Positions 34,983 to 45,767 of a stretch of 64,000 nucleotides of DNA are shown one piece after another; within the stretch, counting starts at the first letter, position 1; each line of letters starts with the position of its first letter. Below the pieces are notes generated by a model. It saw only the letters and a list, made by a program, of their open reading frames with translations, was not told the origin of the DNA and searched no databases. The position numbers and the translations under genes are program-made. The DNA is taken from NCBI GenBank assembly GCA_949710005.1, contig OX453279.1, forward strand, positions 21,540,193-21,604,192. Direction: 5' to 3'. Source of the stretch: Ricordea florida (lineage: Eukaryota; Cnidaria; Anthozoa; Corallimorpharia; Ricordeidae).

Positions 34983-35490
34983 CGCCGTTTTTTCTGTGAT
35001 TGACGTCCACTAAAATTAAACTTTGTGCGACTCTTTTGAAGGCCGTGGGTCGCAGGTTATTAATAAAGTATGGAAACATTATGGACCGTGTTTATCGAGT
35101 GCGTTTTTAGGCAACACCCAGTAATTATTAATAGAGCTTGCACGTTATCAGCGAGATCCCGCATTGGCAGGTAGACCACAAAATAACCTGTTTGGTTTCA
35201 GTTAATTAATCTGTAAGAAATATGTCGCTTTTTTGACCAGTCTATTCAAGACGGCTCTTGCTTTTAGTACTAGCTGCTTTATGTTCACGTTAATGATTAA
35301 GTATTTTTTGGCTATCGAAGATCAATAATTGAAGATGCATAAAAACTATGAAGGGACAGGAAGAACCGAAAGCAGAAGAGATGCGAGATGCTTTTGGTTT
35401 TTTCAATATTTGATCTTCATAAATTTTATTTACACGAATAAAACCTGAAAAAAAAAAAAAACCGAAGATACGTTTGGTCAGGAGCCCTGA
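34983..35490. other. No gene seen
   Basis: AT-rich, with a poly(A)-type run at about 35448-35461 that may be the end of a short retrotransposed sequence. No coding frame supported. Confidence 0.4.
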
Positions 35491-35494
35491 TTTG

Positions 35495-35690
35495 GTATGT
35501 TGTTTTCATTTGGGGTCTTCGTTTTCGTGTTTTGGGGTCTTAAGTCTTCGATCTTCCTTTTCAGGGTCTTCGTTTTCGACACTACCGGGTCTCAATGGGG
35601 TGATGGGTTTTACCGCTAACGGTTACTATCTTAAGTTCTTTTTTACGGCTAATGGTGAATTTATTTATCTTAACGTTTAACAGAAAACTT
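35495..35690 (+). repeat. GGGGTCTTCG repeat
   Basis: GGGGTCTTCGTTTTCG, GGGGTCTTAAGTCTTCGATC and a second GGGTCTTCGTTTTCG, then TTTTACCGCTAACGG. It is the inverted homologue of 26370-26475. The 68-codon open frame across it is serine-rich and repeat-derived. Confidence 0.6.
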
Positions 35691-36073
35691 CAAAATCAAT
35701 TTTCATTTCTTTGAAAAGTGGATAATTACAGTGCGACAACGCGAACCGAGCCCACCCAAATAAAGTTTCATACAAAGTTTGAATGTCTGTTTGAATGCTA
35801 CGCAACAGATTTGTGGCCAGTTCTTAACGACTGAGATGATTCTCTTTCAACCCTGATAAGTTTTTTTTACAGTAATCGAGAAAATTATATGCATTTTAAG
35901 CAAAGTATAAGACAGTTTTAGAGGTTTTATTGTGTAGAGACACGGTCATGATTGGTTAGTTTGTATGAAAATTTGTTTACATGGATTTGGTTCGAGTACT
36001 CCCACCGTGATTTTCTTTGTTTGAAGGAGAACTGAACACTATAAGTCGTAATTTTCATAACCACTTTAAATCA

Positions 36074-36206
36074 TAGAAATAAGTAAGACTTGTACCAAAT
36101 GACATATAAACGTGAATTTTACCTTCCAATATTGACGAAAACGGTGAGAATCCGCAGTCCTTTTCCGAAATTAAACGTCCCTCATTTCGGCCGCCATCTT
36201 GAAGGC
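36074..36206 (+). repeat. Dispersed repeat, partner of 5289-5415
   Basis: AATTTTACCTTCCAATATTGA at 36115-36135 and GGCCGCCATCTT at about 36188, in the same order as the copy at 5.3 kb. Confidence 0.6.
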
Positions 36207-36849
36207 TTGGCTCCTTTGCACGACGTCACTGCGCACACCGGCAAAATTGCGAAATTTCAAAGAGGAGATGGAGAGCCAAGTTAAGTTTCTTTGTGGATTC
36301 GTGGAACAAAGAAGTCGTTCAATTTAACGCCCAACAAGAGATGTATTTACATAAGTGTTACTTAGTTGTCGTGGCATTATCATCCCACAAACTTGGCACA
36401 AACCCACGATGGCGGTCTCTAACGCTTTCCTTTGCAAACACACTACATTAAGACTTGAATGTTGTATAATGCTCGAGTCTGTTGAACTTCCTGCATCTCT
36501 GAGCCGAAACAATATATTTCAAGGGCATGTAACACAAATCAGGAAAAAATGACTTTGGCGCTTTCAAAACGCTTGAGACAATATCGCAAAATACATCAAA
36601 CAAGAGCTATTACTTTATTAACTAATTACGAAATGCAAATGTAACTGGGTTCAAAAAGACAATCATTACGGCTGAAGAATACCGCTATTTTGGATCACAG
36701 ATGACTAATGCTGAACGTGGCAGTTATTATACCGTGCGTTACAAAATCGGGCACTGCAAGTAAATGTCGCGGCAATAGCATTCTGCGCGATGATTGATAG
36801 ATACAAAACACTTGGTTGTCTTGCTTGGCCAAGTTTCAAGCATCTCAGT

Positions 36850-37080
36850 TTTGTCATGTAAGCCTATATCCTTACACCAAGGTTGTAGCAGTGATTTGCA
36901 TTTGTGCACACTATATTTTACGCATGCCAGGAGTCATCTACTCGAGAAAGCTTTCTCATGTAACAACTTATGCACCTTGAAGCTAAGACGTTAGCTTCTC
37001 ATCAAATAGATTTGTCACTTAATAATTGACCAATGTTTCTAGTTTATACGAGCTAATCAAAAGTGTCATGTGTATGTCAT
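36850..37080 (+). repeat. Diverged repeat, partner of 25965-26230
   Basis: GTAGCAGTGATTTGC, CCAGGAGTCATCTAC, TCGAGAAAGCTTTCTC and AAAGTGTCATGTG match the copy at 26 kb in order and orientation. Confidence 0.55.
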
Positions 37081-37310
37081 TTTCTCACTGAAAACTTTAT
37101 GCTGAGTGTTGGAAATGTTATGAAGATCTGCACCTCATGTTGTGCTGAATTGTGGCACCACAAAAAGATTTCCCATACAGAAAGTTCAAGCCATTAAAGG
37201 GAAGGTCCGTAAACCTGTGTTATTAATATGTACTACTCCTTCTCTAGTCTTATTGATTCATAATTATATCTGAATTAAGTTTTGTATTAGTTAGTACTTT
37301 AGAATCTGCC

Positions 37311-39082
37311 TATAGGCCTTTTGCAACAATTTGTCACGTGACTGATTTTCCCTTAGCAACGCCATACTGGAGGGCAAACAATGTAGCTTTGCCTTGGTAA
37401 CGAACAAAGCGCGAGTGACCAGAACTGTCATTAAGGTGAGATAAAAGCTTTTTAAATGTTTTCTTTGTTATGATGCCACGAAAAAAAAAACTAAGACAAT
37501 ATCGCTTAGGATTTTTTACATACAGATGAAGTAGTTTCGGACGGAATCGGCTTCTAAAAGTCGGGTTTTAGGCTCGTGAAGTTTCAGCACGTGCTCGCTT
37601 GAAGCGACAGCAATGGCGGCCGCTTACACAAATATTGATTTGATTAGTTCGAGGTGATCTTTATGTGATGCTGATATTTAAGCCTTGAGAATGAAAATAT
37701 TGAATGATAGCTTGTTTTGAACTTCAAGATGAAAAGTGTTACATCATGGCTACGGCTGTTGGCGACGCTACTTCGAGTGAAGCTGAAGGTGAGTTTCTGA
37801 GTTGAGTCGCATGTTGTTGTTGTGTTTACGCACAGCATGCAGCAAGTAGTAGCACATCCAAGTGTAGAATCTCCTTTTTTAAACTGAGTAACCTTAGAGC
37901 GAGCTCAAGTTAGTTTTTTTATATTTACAGGCGTGGAGTCAAAAGATTTAACCAAGTTTCGCAGAAGTCGAAGGTTATGCTCAGAAGGCGTCGGGCTGCG
38001 AACATACTCGAAAAGCTTACAAGTTTTTTGCTGAACCCGGCTACCTTCACGACAAAAAAGGTACATGCAATCTGGGATATCTCAACTTTTAAGTGAGGAA
38101 ATGCATACAAAGGTGTTTTGGACATTTCGAGATAAAAAGGACCTAACGTTAACAACAATAAAACAAGTATAATAGACTTAAATGATGTACAAGATTCGTG
38201 AAATTGATAAATAAAATTTGTCCAGAAGTTAAGTCGATTATTGTTTTGTTTAGGTGATATTTGTAAAGGTTGCATAAAAATACTTTGATAACTTGTTGTT
38301 TTTCTTAGTTTGTTTATATTATCACAGTATACAATTAACCGGGTTCAGCGAAAAACTTGTAAGCTTTTCGAGTATGTTCGCAGCCCGACGCCTTCTGAGC
38401 ATAACCTTCGACTTCTGCGAAAGAAATATATGGGAACTTGGTTCAGTAAATCTTTTGACTCCACGCCTGTGAATATAAAAAAACTAACTTGAGCTCGCTC
38501 TAAGGTTACTCAGTTTAAAAAAGGAGATTCTACACTTGGATGTGCTACTACTTGCTGCATGCTGTGCGTAAACACAACAACAACATGCGACTCAACTCAG
38601 AAACTCACCTTCAGCTTCACTCGAAGTAGCGTCGCCAACAGCCGTAGCCATGATGTAACACTTTTCATCTTGAAGTTCAAAACAAGCTATCATTCAATAT
38701 TTTCATTCTCAAGGCTTAAATATCAGCATCACATAAAGATCACCTCGAACTAATCAAATCAATATTTGTGTAAGCGGCCGCCATTGCTGTCGCTTCAAGC
38801 GAACACGTGCTAAAACTTCACGAGCCTGAAGCCCGACGTTTAGAAGCCGATTCCGTCCGAAACTACTTCATCTGTATGTAAAAATTCCTAAGCGATATTG
38901 TCTTAGTGTTTTTTCGTGGCATCATAACAAAGAAAACATTTAAAAAGCTTTTATCTCACCTTAATGACAGTTCTGGTCACTCGCGCTTTGTTCGTTACCA
39001 AGGAAAAGCTACATTTTTTGCCCTCCAGTATGGCATTGCTAAGGGAAAATCGGTCACGTGACAAATTGTTGCAAAAGGCCTA
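37311..39082. mobile_element. 1.77-kb near-perfect palindromic (foldback) element
   Basis: The left arm (37311-38036) and right arm (38340-39082) are mirror copies over more than 700 bp with only a few substitutions and a small number of indels, separated by about 300 bp. The outer ends read TAGGCCTTTTGCAACAATTT on both sides. Each arm encodes, facing inward, an ATG exon MATAVGDATSSEAE (37746-37788 in the left arm) ending at a GTGAGT donor. An acceptor TTTACAG follows at 37930 with VESKDL after it. The spliced phase fits (1 to 1). The arms therefore look like duplicated 5' ends of a larger element whose transposase body is gone. No target duplication is clear. Confidence 0.8.
37746..37788 (+). 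other. Exon-like start in the left arm of the palindrome
   Basis: ATG followed by 14 codons (MATAVGDATSSEAE) and a G before GTGAGT. The acceptor at 37929-37930 restores the frame into VESKDL. Further on, 37960-38060 is also open in another frame (VEGYAQKASGCEH, FFAEPGYLHDKK) ending at a GTACAT donor, so exon structure past the second exon is uncertain. The right arm has the same exon on the minus strand (about 38648-38606) and an 18-bp longer second exon. Confidence 0.4.
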
Positions 39083-39610
39083 TTGGTCTATTGTGTGAGC
39101 CTTAATTTGCCCTAGAGATAACTGACACCCTTACTAGCCAGCCATGTTTTTTTATCTGAAGCCCTTTTTGAATTTGCAGAAGTGAAGTAGTTGAGATATG
39201 ACAAAAAGTGCTTGAACTGGGTTTTGTTTGCTCAAGAACAAGCAAATAGGATATAATTAGTTAGTATTAATTTCAATTAAATTCACTAGATCTAATAGTG
39301 ATAGTAATATTTTTGCAAACAAGAATTCACCAGCGTGTTTAAGTGCTGGTGAAGATTATAAAGGCATCGCTATATATGACCAGGTTTAATATAAAGTGGC
39401 CTTGGTATAGTGAATAGAATTTTTCCGCGGGTTGGAAATTAGCGGAAAAATATTCTCTCGTCGGTATGAACTCTCTAGGGGTTTTGAACAGGGTATTTAG
39501 GAGTGGGTTATGCTAATTCGTCCTCTTGGTGCTCTTCTCTGGAGGTGACTCGCTTTTATTCGTGTTGCTCTCATCCTTATGGAAGACTCAGCAGGAGCCA
39601 GCACCTCTAT

Positions 39611-40245
39611 TTCTCCAGAACTGTTTTAGATGCCCAGAAGAATGCAATTTTATCAGCCGTTAACTCCCAGATCCAAGGACTTCAGACCAACCTGCTTCAA
39701 GCCCAGTCTGATTTAGCGGTTCAAATTGCGAAGGATCTTCAGCCCGACAATTACGTCTTCAAGAAGAAAGGAAACGAGCAACAGTTTAGTTTCAACCGCA
39801 AAGTGGCCAAGACGAGTAATTTGGCCCTGAAAGCCCTGGAAGGTGGAAATATTCTTAAAGCCAAGGAAGAGCTTAACAAAGGTATTTCTTTGTTAAATAA
39901 TAGGCAAAAAAATTATTAAATTGGCCGACAAATCTGAATTCGGTTGGGCTACGGTGCAAGAGTATGTTTGCGACGATTTGGCCGACGACGAGGCCGACGC
40001 TTCGAAGATTAAAAAATCCGAGAAAAGAGCCGCCGCTAAGATCAAAACACTGCAAGAGAAAAAGAGGAAAACTAGTCCTAAAGGTTCCTCTTCTGCGCTT
40101 TCATCTTCCAGCGCCTCCAGAGTTGGCGGTACGTTTAGCTCTTTTCCTCCAGCTACTAGTTATTTTCGTCCCCAAGGTAAACGAGGACACTGGGCCAATA
40201 TGTGCCCCACCAAAGACAAACCGTCGTCTTCAGGATCAAAACCTT
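39611..40245 (+). pseudogene. DIRS gag-like region
   Basis: The first part reads LDAQKNAILSAVNSQIQGLQ, then FSFNRKVAKTSNLALKALEG. After an extra base in an A-run at 39905-39911 the frame shifts to DKSEFGWATVQEYV, a lysine-rich segment, and RGHWANMCP near the end, a zinc-knuckle-like remnant with only some of its ligands. This is the usual order for the DIRS first protein, which packages element RNA. The shift separates the two halves, so no complete protein can be made. Confidence 0.7.
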
Positions 40246-40385
40246 AATTTTTTGGATCAGTACGAATTTGAACAGGATATCGAGGCATCCAGCTTTACTC
40301 AAGGAAATCTGCATGCGAACTTCACATTTTGGCATGATACTATCCAGGCTTCGGACTTTTATGGAATCGCCTTAACCGTTTTCGA

Positions 40386-42292
40386 TTGAAAATAGATCTT
40401 CCGCCCTTCGTAGGGATAGTTTTGTTCGGGAGGCAATTGATGGCACGTGGCTGTGTAATGGAAGTTCAGGAATACCCTCAATTTTGTAATCCGCTGCACG
40501 TCGCTGTCCAGTCTTCAGGGAAGTTAAGACTTATTTTAGATCTGTCTCATTTAAACAAATTTGTCGTCAAAAAATCTGTCAAGTATGAAGATTTAAGAAC
40601 TGTTCTTCAAATGTTTGGAATGATTTCCGCACAGGTCCCTACTTTATTATGCATGCTGTAGCCATATTGTTTCATTCTGCAATAACAAAAAATGTTTACA
40701 TGTGAACAATTCATCTGGTGCATGCATAATGAAGTAGGGACCGGTGAGGAAATCTTGCCAAATGTTTTCGCCTGGGATGTTTGTCTTCTCCTTCGACCTC
40801 AAATCGGCATATCATCACATTGACATTTGTGAAGAACATATGAAGTTTCTGTCGTTCAAATGGCCTTCAGTCGACGGTGTGATGTATTTCTACGAGTTTA
40901 AAGTGCTACTTTTGGTTTAACTTCAGCGCCGTATATTTTTACAAAAGTCATACGTCAATTAGTTAAGTTTTGGAGGGCTCACGGCCATTTAGCCTTGATG
41001 TATCTAGACGATGGCATCGGGGGAAATTTGTCTTTCGAAAGTGCCGAAAACATTAGTGTTCAAGTTCGTAAGGACCTGACTTTGGCTGGTTTTACAGCTA
41101 ATGACGAAAAATCAAATTGGGAACCTGTCCAGAAGTTAGTCTTGGGATCGGTTTTGGACTTCCAACACGGTTTGATTCGTATTCCCGAAGAGCGTATTCT
41201 CAAGCTGAAATCCTCCATTGCTTCCTGTCTTCAAAAAAGTAGTTTTTCAGCCCGTGGTCTTGCTTCAATTACGGGGCAAATTATTTCTATGTCGTGTGCT
41301 GTCGGTAATATTACTAGATTGTTGACAAAAAATTGTTATGCGGCCCTAGAGCAAGGAACCTCCTGGGATCAGCCTTTGGACGTGTCCCTTGAGATTCGTA
41401 ATGAGCTTTTATTTTGGCAGAACAACATCGACTCCATTAATGGCAAGCCTATGTCGCCCAAGTCAAGTGCTGTTGGCGTTGTTTATTCTGACGCAAGTGA
41501 CACTGGTTTTGGTGGCTATTTCGTTCAATGCGGTCAGGATTTTGTGTCTGGCACTTGGTCCGAAAAGGAAATGCATACCAGTTCTACTTTGCGAGAAATT
41601 TTGGCCGTTAAATTTGTTCTTCTTTCTTTACTGGACAAGTTGTCAGGATTGACTGTCTAATGGTTTACAGATAATCAGAACGTTCCCAGGATCATTTCAT
41701 CTTGTAGCAGTAAAGGTCATTTGCAGACTGAAGCCTTGTCGATTTTTAACATTTGTTGTCATCGCGGTATTTCGATCGAGATGGAATGGATCCCTAGATC
41801 TCAGAATGACCAGCCCGATTTTCTCAGCCACATTTACGATCCCGATGACTGGGGTCTTTCGTGGGATACATTTCAAAACATTGATATTGTTTGGGGTCCG
41901 CACTCCTTCGATCGCTTTGCTAATTATTTAAATGCCAAACTTCCGAGGTTCAATTCTAGATTTTGGAATCCAGGCTCGGAAGGAAGTGATTCATTCGTTA
42001 TGAACTGGGCGGGGGAGAACAATTATGTATGTCCGCCTATTTGCTTTATTCCGCGAGTGTTACTTCATATGCGTAACTGCAAGGCGTCAGGGACTCTTAT
42101 TGTTCCGCTGTGGCATTCCGCCCCTTCTGGCCAATGATTAGCGCCGGCGGCGATAAATTTTCCGATTTTATTGTTGACTGGATGGATCTTCCATCTTTAA
42201 GAGAAACTTTCATTCCCGGTAGATGTAATAGCGTCTTTGGTAATGAGAATTTAAACTTTAGGATGCTTGCTTTGAGAATCCATTTTATCTGA
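40386..42292 (+). pseudogene. DIRS reverse transcriptase / RNase H region
   Basis: RT begins NPLHVAVQSSGKLRLILDLS. Motif A is FDLKSAYHHID at about 40795, after the MITE. FGLTSAPYIFTK lies in the next frame after a one-base loss near 40907, and the catalytic MYLDDGIGG is at 40998-41024. RNase H shows VVYSDASDTGFGGYF and the WFTDNQNV block, preceded by an in-frame TAA at 41658. After it HSFDRFANYLNAKLPRFNSR and GTLIVPLWHSAP are typical of the DIRS region following RNase H. The order is normal, the copy clearly dead. Confidence 0.85.
40617..40759. mobile_element. 143-bp MITE with 8-bp target duplication
   Basis: It lies inside the DIRS reverse transcriptase. AAATGTTT occurs immediately left (40609-40616) and right (40760-40767); removing the insert and one copy restores a continuous RT frame. 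The TIR is about 40 bp: GGAATGATTTCC and GGTCCCTACTTTATTATGC at the left are mirrored by GCATAATGAAGTAGGGACC and GGAAATCTTGCC at the right, with five mismatches. An 8-bp duplication points to a hAT-type transposase for mobilisation. Confidence 0.9.
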
Positions 42293-42469
42293 AAGTTTTT
42301 TCCTCTTGTATTTTATATTGTTTTGTTGTCCTTTTTTCTTTCTTTGTACTCTTGGGGCCGTGCGGCCTCCAGTGAGCACACGATAGCAAATAAAGTTGTG
42401 TTTTTATGATCTGTTTTGGCGTTATTGCTGTTGCGCACGGCTGGAATATGTGGAGAGTATTTAGAGGAG

Positions 42470-42730
42470 AGTGCAGTATTAAATAGAGGATATTACACGT
42501 TGGCAGAATGGGTTATGCGCTTACTCGTGAGATATTGTTCTTGCCACGAGAACAATACCTTATACTGTATAGACATTGATTTGCCAGCTCTCTACACGAA
42601 CTGAATTCTGCAACGTAGGAAATAACGTCATTAATGTCCTCACTGTGAGGATATGGAAAATCCGCCACTTTGGTCCTGGATGTAGTTTCGTATAAATTTT
42701 ATTATTGGTGTAATTTCCAGTAAAACAATA
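42470..42730 (-). repeat. Dispersed repeat, inverted copy of 9350-9640
   Basis: Read on the minus strand: GAAATTACACC, CATATCCTCACAGTGAGGA, AACAATATCTCACGAG and GTGTAATATCC, the same series as 9350-9640 but without its perfect foldback. Confidence 0.6.
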
Positions 42731-42759
42731 TCTATACTACGGATAAATCATGCTATCTA

Positions 42760-43421
42760 TCCCCTGGGGGGTAATCCCTTATTTCGGCCATACGGCGACG
42801 TGCCGCTGGACAGGGTATGGTTTTTAGGCCTCGCTGTCCTGAACAGGGTATAAAATTTTACTTGCCTATCTTCTAAACAACGTCAGAACCTGTCCTAAAC
42901 AGCTTATGGTATTACGAGCCATTACAAGGTCATCAATCAACATCAGACCATTTTCTGGACAAGAATGCTATTGTTGTTGGTATGCTTTTTAAATTTAAAT
43001 TATTTTTCTACTTATCAGTATTATAACAAGCGCGCATTGACAGAATAGATCGTACCGGTAGGTCTAGTTTCTTTGTGTTGGATAACGTGATGAAAGAAAG
43101 ATGTCACTGTATCGCACAGGCAGGAGTGCATCCCGCTGTACACGATATTGTTCAGAGATATTTTTTGAAGTGTGGAGACGCAATAATTGGGTTTTAGAGC
43201 ACCAAACATCGTTTCTCTGATTGGAATAGATTATTAAAGAGTTTAAATTCCTGTTAAACGAGTGTGTGTAATTTGTTTCTTGTCCTAAACAGGGTCTTAA
43301 AATAGAGAGTGTTGTCCTACCCAGGGTAGGGTTTTTAGAGTATTTTATCCTAAACAGGTTCAGGATTTCAAACCCTCAGCGGCACCCCTATACACAAACT
43401 TGGGTCAAGTACCCCCCGGGC
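42760..43421. mobile_element. Repeat with CCCTGTTTAAGACA-type motifs and GGGGGGTA ends
   Basis: The left end CCCTGGGGGGTAATCCC and right end GTACCCCCCGGGC are inverted. Inside are several TCCTAAACAGGGT / GAACAGGGTATA units. It belongs to the same family as 59293-59690. It sits next to the truncated LINE at 43422 and probably interrupted it. Confidence 0.6.
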
Positions 43422-44375
43422 TTCAACTTCACTGAAGCCAACAGACGGACTGAATGACAAATACAGCTGAGTGTCATCGGCATAGGCAAGCGCAGAAGGT
43501 AGATGAGATGATAAGACTGAAAGCATCCTTCGCAGCAGGACGCCATGATTGACTGTGTCAAAAGCAGCGCTAAGATCCAATACAATGAGTAGTATTACAT
43601 GACACTTATTCATGTTCATGAGTAAATGTAATTATTCACCTTCATCAGAGCAGTTTTGGTGGTTCTTTCCTCGTATACTGGTACACAAGAGCCAATACAA
43701 AAGACCAAACAGTACATTACAGCTAAAAACGACTCCTCAACAAAGAAAACACAATGGTTATTTCTTCGTGTACAGGTAAACGAGGACCGAACCGTTTCGG
43801 TGATATGATTTCGTTAGTAAGCACTTTGTTGTTAAGGTAACAAGTCATTATTCACCATGTCACATTGGATCTGCCTGTCTGCCGCTTCTTCCTTTAACTT
43901 GTTTTTAGATATCACCTGCAGATTATCTACCGAACGAAAGTTCTTATTTATAAGTTGAAGACCGTGTTGCTTGAGTAGAGAGTATAGTAAGGCACAATTC
44001 CAATCACTAGCGAAGTAACCAGTTATCAACGACATATGAACCATTTTAGTTACCACTGGGAGTAACTCATCCAGACAAACTGACAAAATGGACACCGGGA
44101 TTGGATCAAGCGCGCACGACTTCTTACTTGCGTACGTTTTCAGAACATCTGAATCATTAAATGTCATGTCGCATATCTTTAAGATATCTCCATTTACATC
44201 GCCAAACGCAGCAGATTTATTTCTTAACGATCTTATTTGTATCAAGTCTGTTAACGGGACACAATTAGCTCCACACATCCACGTCCTCAAAGCCATTATA
44301 GCAGTTACACCAAAACACTTGAAGAAACTTATTTTCGCTCGCCTTCTGTGCCACATGGTGATCAAAGTTTTCCGG
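43422..44375 (-). pseudogene. Decayed CR1/L2-like LINE fragment
   Basis: On the minus strand: ALDPIPVSILSVCLDELLP, DWNCALLYSLLK and NKNFRSVDNLQVISK (the damaged NFRPVSNLPFISK block), then after an intervening broken stretch VLDLSAAFDTVNHGVLLRRM and YADDTQLYLSF. The segment between motif A and YADD is deleted, so the GVPQGS block is missing. The domain order and wording match the better-preserved LINE at 60-64 kb. Confidence 0.85.
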
Positions 44376-44748
44376 CTTGTTCCTGTTTTTGAAACATCTA
44401 CTTCCAGTCGCTTTGTAAAATCAAAACAAAATTCAATGCAATGTAGCTCAACTCAACGATCAAAATGTTTGGAGTTCAATAACGTTTAATAAATCAATTG
44501 TTCAATTCGCGTACGTTGGATCTGAGATTGGTGATAGCTATTTATCATCTCATATCCATTACGTGCTCATGGAATAATTGTTAATTGTTATATACCTAGA
44601 CTTCACTCAACAAAACGAGCACTGTAATTGCTTGATTTTTGGTCACTTGCTCCTGTATCCCGACCGGGATTCAATGGCGCAGTTGTTGCCCGCGCGTTCA
44701 GTGCATGACGAAATTAAAAATGGCGTGATCTTTTAAACATACAACAAA

Positions 44749-44892
44749 GCACTTAATGTATGGTCCCTCTGGACACTAGTAAGTTTTGATTTCCCTCGAG
44801 TCCTGATGTTTCCCTCGACTTCGTCTCGGTAAACATCAGGACTCTCGGGAAAACAAAACTAACTGATTCCCTCGGGACCATACATTAAATGT
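44749..44892. mobile_element. Palindromic MITE, about 144 bp
   Basis: AGCACTTAATGTATGGTCCC at the left mirrors GGGACCATACATTAAATGT at the right. CATCAGGACTCTCGGGAAA mirrors TTTCCCTCGAGTCCTGATG around a short centre (TCCCTCGACTTCGTCTCGG). The arms are imperfect and there is no coding capacity. Confidence 0.75.
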
Positions 44893-45320
44893 ATAATATC
44901 CATCAAGAAAAAGCATCTCCAATAACTGATTAACTTATTATTTTTATTATTTTTTAAACCTCGTTACAAATCAAGTAAACAACCTGTAATTAAAATATTC
45001 GTGGCCAATCTAATCTTACTTAAAGTTATAAGTTGCAATACCTGATAATCAGCAAATTTGTACTAAGAAACAAACTGACACCGTTCAATATATTTCCTTA
45101 ATTAAATGCTGCCATGGCTTACAAGTGACAACCGCAATATACAATAGACCCTGTTTGAGAGAACCTCTGGGTAAAATAAATACTATCATTCAACGTGGAG
45201 TTTATCTGCTGACTCTAGTGTGTCCACGTACCCTAACTATCATATTTAACTTCAGGGTTTATTCTGTGGGATGCTCCTGTGTATATGAATTCAGTTAAAT
45301 GACCTTGCTCTCCATGAGTT

Positions 45321-45430
45321 TTCTTAGCTCAGTGAGCCCGCCAGGCGTTCGGGAGGTCATGAATTCGATTTCTGTGGGGGACCCAGAATTTTTCTTTGTC
45401 CCACGCTCGTGTCATGTTGATTAATTCACC
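45321..45430 (+). mobile_element. tRNA-derived SINE fragment
   Basis: CTTAGCTCAGTGAGCCCG (A-box region) followed by GGTCATGAATTCGATTTC (degenerate B-box) and TGTCCCACGCTCGTGTC. The tRNA-like head is shortened. It lies in the inferred 3' untranslated region of the minus-strand membrane-protein gene. Confidence 0.5.
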
Positions 45431-45483
45431 TTCGCATATTTAACTTCACTTTGACAGTCTACTGTGAAAAATCTCGTCCTTTT

Positions 45484-45767
45484 TTATCCTGTCTTGTGGT
45501 CTACCTCATTGGGCTTGGAATCGTCGCTGTCTTTGCCTTGTGGAGCATTTAATTTAGCGATCTCTCCAACTTTAGACGAAATTCCGGCCGCCTCAAACTC
45601 CCGTTTCGGCGCCTGATCACGAGTTAGAGTACTTCCCATGTCCATATTGCCAACCTCTGCACCCGCCTTATTTAACATGAGCAAGACGGTCAAGCAGCAC
45701 CCGATGTCGCACCGAGGATTGCGTCGCAACTTCCGTACGACAGATCCAAAAGAAACGCAATACTCTC
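45484..45767 (-). CDS. Inferred last exon: cytoplasmic tail
   Basis: 284 bp. The acceptor TTTTGCGTTGTCATAG at 45768-45783 has a strong pyrimidine tract and phase 1, matching the phase-1 donor at 47384. The product starts EYCVSFGSVVRKLRRNPRCD, then IGCCLTVLLMLNKAGAEV, and ends with a charged tail (GKDSDDSKPNEVDHKTG, stop). The join to the main exon is inferred from phase and coding character only. It could instead be the end of another gene. Confidence 0.5.

Larger units (their letters stand above)
39503..42410 (+). mobile_element. Degenerate DIRS-like retrotransposon
   Basis: Order: gag-like part, reverse transcriptase, RNase H and a conserved post-RNase-H region, ending in a short 3' tail with CAAATAAAGTTG at about 42388. 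The layout and motifs match DIRS elements of aquatic animals. No tyrosine recombinase frame was found, so the copy is non-autonomous or truncated. It carries frameshifts (about 39630, an A-run at 39905-39911, near 40245-40390 and about 40907), an in-frame TAA at 41658 and a 143-bp MITE. Terminal repeats of the DIRS type were not resolved. Confidence 0.85.

Noticed and set aside
38559-38753. 64-residue frame identical to one at 37644-37838
   Set aside because: Identity is explained by the palindrome arms; the frame runs antisense to the better exon model.
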